A stretch of DNA of 42,470 nucleotides, taken from positions 1 to 42,470 of the forward strand of contig UQQN01000004.1 in the NCBI GenBank assembly GCA_900543155.1, in the 5' to 3' direction. This DNA is from an uncultured Prevotella sp. (lineage in GTDB: Bacteria; Bacteroidota; Bacteroidia; Bacteroidales; Bacteroidaceae). Made by a program: the position numbers and the translations under genes. This document shows, one piece after another, positions 38,265 to 42,470 of this stretch. The notes under the pieces were generated by a model. The model had not been told where the DNA came from and ran no database searches. It worked only from the letters and a program-made list of their open reading frames with translations. How positions within the stretch are numbered: position 1 is the stretch's first letter; every line of letters begins with the position of its first letter.

Positions 38265-40136
38265 TTATCGTACAATTTTACGACCTGTATTGGTAACAAA
38301 TACACCCTTGGCGGTAGCACTTACGCGACGACCACTCAAGTCATAATAAGTAGTGGTAGTTGATGTTTTGGTAGTTGTAGCTTGCGCTACGCCTGTAAGA
38401 TAATCCGCAACATCAACTGCAGCAATCGCAGCATTAGCCACCTTACCCGTAGAGCGGTTGATTAGCAATGCAGCAACGTCCAACTTCTTTTTATTTACCT
38501 TAATAGGATTATTTTTGTCGGAAGTAACCACTTTTGCCAAATCAAATTCAGCCTCAGCACTATATGCCTTGTAAGCCTCCATTGCCGCAGGAATCTCTAT
38601 GTCGTTACCCATCAAACGGGTTGTTGCTAATACAACATCGTCATATTCCAAACCACTGATACTGCTGCTTGTACCCAAGAAAGGTGCAAATTCAGGTTCG
38701 GGGAATTCATCACTCGTAGCCGACACAATGTCGTTCGTTTGAATCCAACCACTACCTGTACCCTTCAGTCCATTGCCTACAAGCACCAATTCTACTTTAT
38801 AGTCAGCGTCTGACACTGCACGGGGCGAAGTGATACGAGCCTCAGCACTAACCTTTTTGCCATCGGCTGAAAGCTTTGCAGCTACAGCTACATCCATCAA
38901 TGCAGGCTGTGCTACCACTGCATTCCATTCTTTTTCAAAATAGAAAGGACGTGTACCTGTTTTGTCTGAACCAAAGTAAGGGTCGGTTACATCGCCACGC
39001 TCAATGGTTGCACTGGGGAAACCTGTAATATTAACAGGGAAATTCTCGCCATCCATTACCATCATACTATCCTTGTTGTGATATGCCAAACCCACAAATT
39101 GTTCGGCATGTAAACGCTTCATGGCTTTCATGGCAGCAAAACCACGCGGACAGTTACCACACCAAGTTCCTGTAAACTCTTCGACCACAGCACGATGTAC
39201 GGGCACATAGGCACGGGCATCTACGCTAAACTTTTGCACAGCATCAGCAAACGCATTTTCCTTGCCATTCACCTTGTCTACACGCATTGTGGTGGGATAA
39301 ACACCATCGGTGGCAAAAGCGGGTAACTTTACTGCCACTTGAGCTGTTTTGCCAAACTCACCTGCAATCTGTGCTTCAGTAGGTAAATCGCAGTGTTGTG
39401 TATAGTTTTTACCTTCAACGCTATACGACAAGTCGACCGACTGCACACCATTTGCACCATAGTTCACAATATCCACATTGGCAGTAGCTTCCTTACCTGT
39501 CACAACATAAGCTACGGCAGGCGCTTCCACCTTTGCACCATTAGCAGCTACACCCTCTACACGCACCTGAAGCACCAAGTTGGCTATGCTTGAATTATCT
39601 ATCCACTTTAAATACTTCTTTGAACTGTGAATGTAAAAACCACCGGGTTCTTTTTTGTAACAAACAAGCACAGGATTGGCTGCATTTTGATCTGTACCAA
39701 CAGCAGTTACCGTGAATGAATAGCCTACATATACCCCCTCAGAAGTGAGCGTATAGGGATGTTCAAAGGGGATGTATTCTTCGTTGAACGCTTTGGCGGT
39801 ATCCACATTTTGTGTGATTATATCTGCCACATTTTGCTTTTGGGCATTCAGCGTCAACTCCTTGGTCATCCACACTTTTAAATCCTTCACTGCGGGAGTT
39901 TGAGGAATGTAGAGCGTCACACCTTTAATCGTTGTGCCCACCAAAGCAGGATTGTTTACGCGAATAGCAACATCGTAAGTTTCTTTTTTGCCTGTACCCC
40001 ATATTGCCAAATCATCGTTACCATTGCCATAGGCATAGTCTATGCTTGTTGTTTCTGTGGCTCTTTGTGCCGTAGCGGGTTGCCACAATGCAAAAAGCGC
40101 AAACAAAATGGTGACATATTTTGCGAAAAATTTCAT
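38265..40136 (-). CDS. Omp28-like exported protein with thioredoxin-type CxxC
   Basis: A 623-residue exported protein. A signal peptide (MKFFAKYVTILFALFALWQPATAQ) leads to an N-terminal beta-domain (about 25-190) and an Ig-like segment (about 205-300). An Omp28-type thioredoxin fold follows, with the redox motif EEFTGTWCGNCPRG (about 316-330). The Asn- and Gly-rich C-terminal region ends in the tail YYDLSGRRVSATAKGVFV. Omp28-related proteins are surface or periplasmic in Bacteroidota; the redox partner is unknown. The gene lies 103 bp after the 40240 gene, separated from it by a hairpin. Confidence 0.83.
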   Translation of the reverse strand: MKFFAKYVTILFALFALWQPATAQRATETTSIDYAYGNGNDDLAIWGTGKKETYDVAIRVNNPALVGTTIKGVTLYIPQTPAVKDLKVWMTKELTLNAQKQNVADIITQNVDTAKAFNEEYIPFEHPYTLTSEGVYVGYSFTVTAVGTDQNAANPVLVCYKKEPGGFYIHSSKKYLKWIDNSSIANLVLQVRVEGVAANGAKVEAPAVAYVVTGKEATANVDIVNYGANGVQSVDLSYSVEGKNYTQHCDLPTEAQIAGEFGKTAQVAVKLPAFATDGVYPTTMRVDKVNGKENAFADAVQKFSVDARAYVPVHRAVVEEFTGTWCGNCPRGFAAMKAMKRLHAEQFVGLAYHNKDSMMVMDGENFPVNITGFPSATIERGDVTDPYFGSDKTGTRPFYFEKEWNAVVAQPALMDVAVAAKLSADGKKVSAEARITSPRAVSDADYKVELVLVGNGLKGTGSGWIQTNDIVSATSDEFPEPEFAPFLGTSSSISGLEYDDVVLATTRLMGNDIEIPAAMEAYKAYSAEAEFDLAKVVTSDKNNPIKVNKKKLDVAALLINRSTGKVANAAIAAVDVADYLTGVAQATTTKTSTTTTYYDLSGRRVSATAKGVFVTNTGRKIVR

Positions 40137-40176
40137 ATTGCTTTTATAGTGTTTTTTCTGAAAATATTTTTTTATG

Positions 40177-40236
40177 CCCTAAAAATAAGAGGCAACACGC
40201 CATCCTAATATGTACGGTCACCTCTTATTTTTGGGG
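40177..40236. terminator. Long hairpin between the two secreted-protein genes
   Basis: CCCTAAAAATAAGAGG (40177-40192) pairs with 40221-40236 over 16 bp, one pair G-U, directly after the stop at 40240. No T-run follows on the minus strand. Confidence 0.65.
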
Positions 40237-40239
40237 AAT

Positions 40240-41973
40240 TTATTTAAAAATTCGCTTTGTGCTCTTTACTGTGCCATCTTCCATACGTGTGGTTTGAATA
40301 AACACACCATTTGTAGGACGGTTCACACGACGACCACTCAAGTCGGTGTAGACTGTAGCAACAACCTTCTTGCCAGCCAAACCTACATTATGGATTGCGT
40401 CAGTTACATCGGCAGCACTTACATAAGTGATAGGAGACTTGCGAACTTCGCCACCGCCCTTATAAATGAGCTGCACACCTAAGCTATCAAAACCTGTACT
40501 GTAAATATTAATATTGAACATGCCCGCATAGTTCACAATGTTTTGCTGATTGCTAAAATTGTAAGGCATTTCTGTAGTTTCTTCGCTCAACATAGGATAA
40601 TCCTCAGGATCGAAGGTCATGGGCATATCGTCAAGATAAATGCTATAATAGAGCTTTTCGGTGTTGAGCAAATTGCCGTCTTCGTCAAATTCGCTGGGTG
40701 CAAACGACAAATAGCCACAACCCATCTCTTCGGTATAAGGACTATAATATATGACAGTCGAATCAACAGCTACTGGCGTGATGGCCTTTTCTGTCCAAGG
40801 AGCAAACATAGGTGTGTCGTAGGTGTACATCTGATTTACTCTTTTGTAACCCTGGTTCACGTAGAATGTGCTATCCGACTTAAATACACCGCTCTCAGCA
40901 TCATATTCAAAGTCTATTTTATCGAGCATGTAAGGGTCGTCATAAAATTCGCCTATGCCATCGCCATAGTCGAACCACACTTGCTTGTGTGCCACAGGTT
41001 CAAAGAAAGTATACGACTGCGTCAGCGTGTCGATACCCATGTATTGATGTCCCTTAAAGCTAATGACGTTTCCATCGATTGTACCCTTTGCCCAAAGTGA
41101 AGGCATAGCTTGGTTAAGACCTGAAACAAACACGTCGTTACCCTCTTTTACCATCATCATTACGCGACCATAATCTTGTCCTGATTCGGCATAAGTCACA
41201 GCTACTGTTTGTGCCTTGCTACCATCTTTGGGGGCAACAGGCTGTTGGTCGAATACCTCGTAGCGCGACACGTAGTCACCAAAACCATACCACTCACCAT
41301 TTTCATTACACATACCAACCAACTTGCTGTCTTGAGTAGTGTTAATCATTCGAATGGTATCGTTTTGCCACACATATTTCACTGTTTGGTCAGCATCGGG
41401 CACAAAGGTAGTGTAACTTACGATGGTATCGCCCAAGTTTTCCTCCATCTTGGTAGGTTTCAGTTTAAAGAGGTAACCATCTTGGTCGCCATCTTCGTAT
41501 GTTTCGTGTACAAACTGCTGCGGAAGTTTTACCACAATGGTATCGCCCTCAGCACGTTCGCCTTTAATCCAACCTTCGCTATAATAAGCACCAATAGGAT
41601 CTTTAAAATAAATGGTCTTATTGTCGGTGCCTACAACTACCGAACCACGCACACCATCAAAAGGCAACTGTGCTACGCCCCCCATCATGGTTACAAAGCT
41701 CTCGCCCGAACGATAGAGGTTGCTGTGTAAAACACCCTCAGGCTGCTCGCTTATGAGCGGTGCAATGGTGCTTTCGGCACGTTTCACAAGCAATTTGTGT
41801 CTGTCCTGTGCTTGCTGCTGTCCAAAAGGAAGCACGGCTGCGTAGCCCGACTTTTTAGCTTCTACTATATTCTTTTTAGTAGGAGTAAAACGCAAACCCT
41901 TATAAGCGGGTTGTGCGCTTGCAACGGCACTTGCCATGAGTGCTGCTGCCATAGCAACGTAAAAATTTCTCAT
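40240..41973 (-). CDS. Secreted protein of unknown function with DLSGRR tail
   Basis: A 577-residue exported protein. A signal peptide (MRNFYVAMAAALMASAVASA) is followed by a beta-rich, Tyr- and Asp-rich body with no catalytic motif I recognise. Repeated short patterns such as GRVMMMVKEGNDVFVSGL, WAKGTIDGNVISFKG and YYSPYTEEMGCGYLSF suggest a lipocalin- or propeller-like fold; this is a guess. The tail YTDLSGRRVNRPTNGVFI is followed by a basic end. It has the same tail as the next gene and as the sialidase. First of the minus-strand pair; promoter at 42034-42064. Confidence 0.8.
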   Translation of the reverse strand: MRNFYVAMAAALMASAVASAQPAYKGLRFTPTKKNIVEAKKSGYAAVLPFGQQQAQDRHKLLVKRAESTIAPLISEQPEGVLHSNLYRSGESFVTMMGGVAQLPFDGVRGSVVVGTDNKTIYFKDPIGAYYSEGWIKGERAEGDTIVVKLPQQFVHETYEDGDQDGYLFKLKPTKMEENLGDTIVSYTTFVPDADQTVKYVWQNDTIRMINTTQDSKLVGMCNENGEWYGFGDYVSRYEVFDQQPVAPKDGSKAQTVAVTYAESGQDYGRVMMMVKEGNDVFVSGLNQAMPSLWAKGTIDGNVISFKGHQYMGIDTLTQSYTFFEPVAHKQVWFDYGDGIGEFYDDPYMLDKIDFEYDAESGVFKSDSTFYVNQGYKRVNQMYTYDTPMFAPWTEKAITPVAVDSTVIYYSPYTEEMGCGYLSFAPSEFDEDGNLLNTEKLYYSIYLDDMPMTFDPEDYPMLSEETTEMPYNFSNQQNIVNYAGMFNINIYSTGFDSLGVQLIYKGGGEVRKSPITYVSAADVTDAIHNVGLAGKKVVATVYTDLSGRRVNRPTNGVFIQTTRMEDGTVKSTKRIFK

Positions 41974-42033
41974 AAGCTGCTGGTTATTTTGGTTTTATTA
42001 TTGAATAATCGTTATAGTTTCTTACAACGGGGG

Positions 42034-42064
42034 CAAAGGTAATGCTTTTATGAATAAACGACAA
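42034..42064 (-). promoter_or_regulatory. Promoter of the 41973 gene
   Basis: On the minus strand TTG (42064-42062), 20 bp, TACCTTTG (42041-42034). The leader would be about 55 bases. The AT-rich stretch from 42065 to 42279 shows nothing else I recognise. Confidence 0.6.
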
Positions 42065-42279
42065 GTAAATTGCATAATTATTTTACAAAATGTCATTATT
42101 TTTATTTTTTAGCTGATATTTTGAAACAAACATTCTTTTACATTTCTCTATTTTTCTGTGTTAACAAGTTCTCTACAAGTTAAATGAGAAGATTTGCGAA
42201 ACATTGATTAAATCCTATTCAATTAGTCAAAAACAAAAATTTCTCAGTAAACCGAAAAAATTATAGATTTATCAAGAAT

Positions 42280-42470
42280 TTCATGCGCCAGCCTCACCCC
42301 ATTAGGTAGGATGTTCAAAATCTATAATATTTTTCTGCGTGGTTTTGATAAAAATCGATATCGTAAATAGTTGATATTCAACAATAACAAACGCATGGAA
42401 CGCCTCAATTCGTGTATTATTTTAATGGGTCACCCCGTTAGGGGTGAGATAAGGTAGCCAGGTATGTGAA
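42280..42470 (+). repeat. Dispersed repeat type A, copy 3, with the start of its hairpin
   Basis: Begins TTCATGCGCCAGCCTCACCC like copy 2, ends with TCACCCC-GTTA-GGGGTGA (42430-42447), and continues into GCCAGGTATGTGAA, the left arm of the attached hairpin, cut by the end of the window. Confidence 0.88.

Overview
The window looks like a draft-assembly contig from a member of the Bacteroidota, most likely Prevotellaceae (Prevotella or a close relative). Four things point there. Recognisable promoters fit the Bacteroidota pattern (TTTG, about 19-22 bp, TAnnTTTG) rather than TTGACA/TATAAT. IspG is the long 624-residue form. The gene set (FtsX/DUF3098/UppP/TruB/QueA/FolK block, DUF2795, DUF3108, bacterial GH3-like protein) is typical of the order Bacteroidales. 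Several secreted proteins end in the Y-DL-GRR---G-(Y/F) tail common in Prevotella. Both ends of the window fall inside copies of the same dispersed repeat, as expected if assembly broke at repeats.

Layout. (1) 1-246 carries two linked repeat units (types A and B). (2) 295-5501, minus strand: a housekeeping block ftsX, DUF3098, uppP, truB, queA, and a FolK fused to a GNAT acetyltransferase. (3) 5718-8713, minus: small ABM monooxygenase, outer-membrane beta-barrel, SLC13-type transporter; a 45-residue basic peptide lies divergent at 8867. (4) 9187-18403, minus: GH3-like enzyme, Ig-like lipoprotein, DUF3108 protein, rpoN, PAP2-like membrane protein, purE, ispG. The promoter of this run sits inside an interspersed repeat. 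(5) 18718-20754, minus: DsbD-type thiol:disulfide protein. (6) 21045-22576, plus: methyltransferase-like protein, PduO-type cobalamin adenosyltransferase, DUF2795 protein. (7) 22850-24166: an AAA/DUF4143 ATPase that interrupts this locus and is followed by a second copy of the 3' end and terminator of the DUF2795 gene. (8) 24404-25885, minus: two secreted proteins. (9) 26567-33887, plus: GH33 sialidase, upp, and a large CBM32-GH36/GH31-like glycosidase, suggesting host O-glycan use. (10) 33929-38240: an accessory island. A three-gene cassette (divergent macro-like protein, PD-(D/E)XK nuclease, WYL regulator) is bounded by type B and type A repeats and followed by 1.3 kb of non-coding DNA packed with hairpins, a 29-bp inverted repeat, GTGAC repeats and five 11-bp iterons. 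(11) 38265-41973, minus: an Omp28-like thioredoxin-fold protein and a secreted protein of unknown function. (12) 42280-42470: another type A repeat.

The strongest candidate for an undescribed system is the three-gene cassette at 34240-36927. It is tightly packed (10-bp overlap, then a 4-bp gap), has one promoter preceded by four TGTTAC hexamers, and combines a nuclease with a WYL regulator, a class repeatedly seen controlling phage-defence loci. A defence role is inference only. No tRNA, rRNA, CRISPR array or intact transposase was seen.
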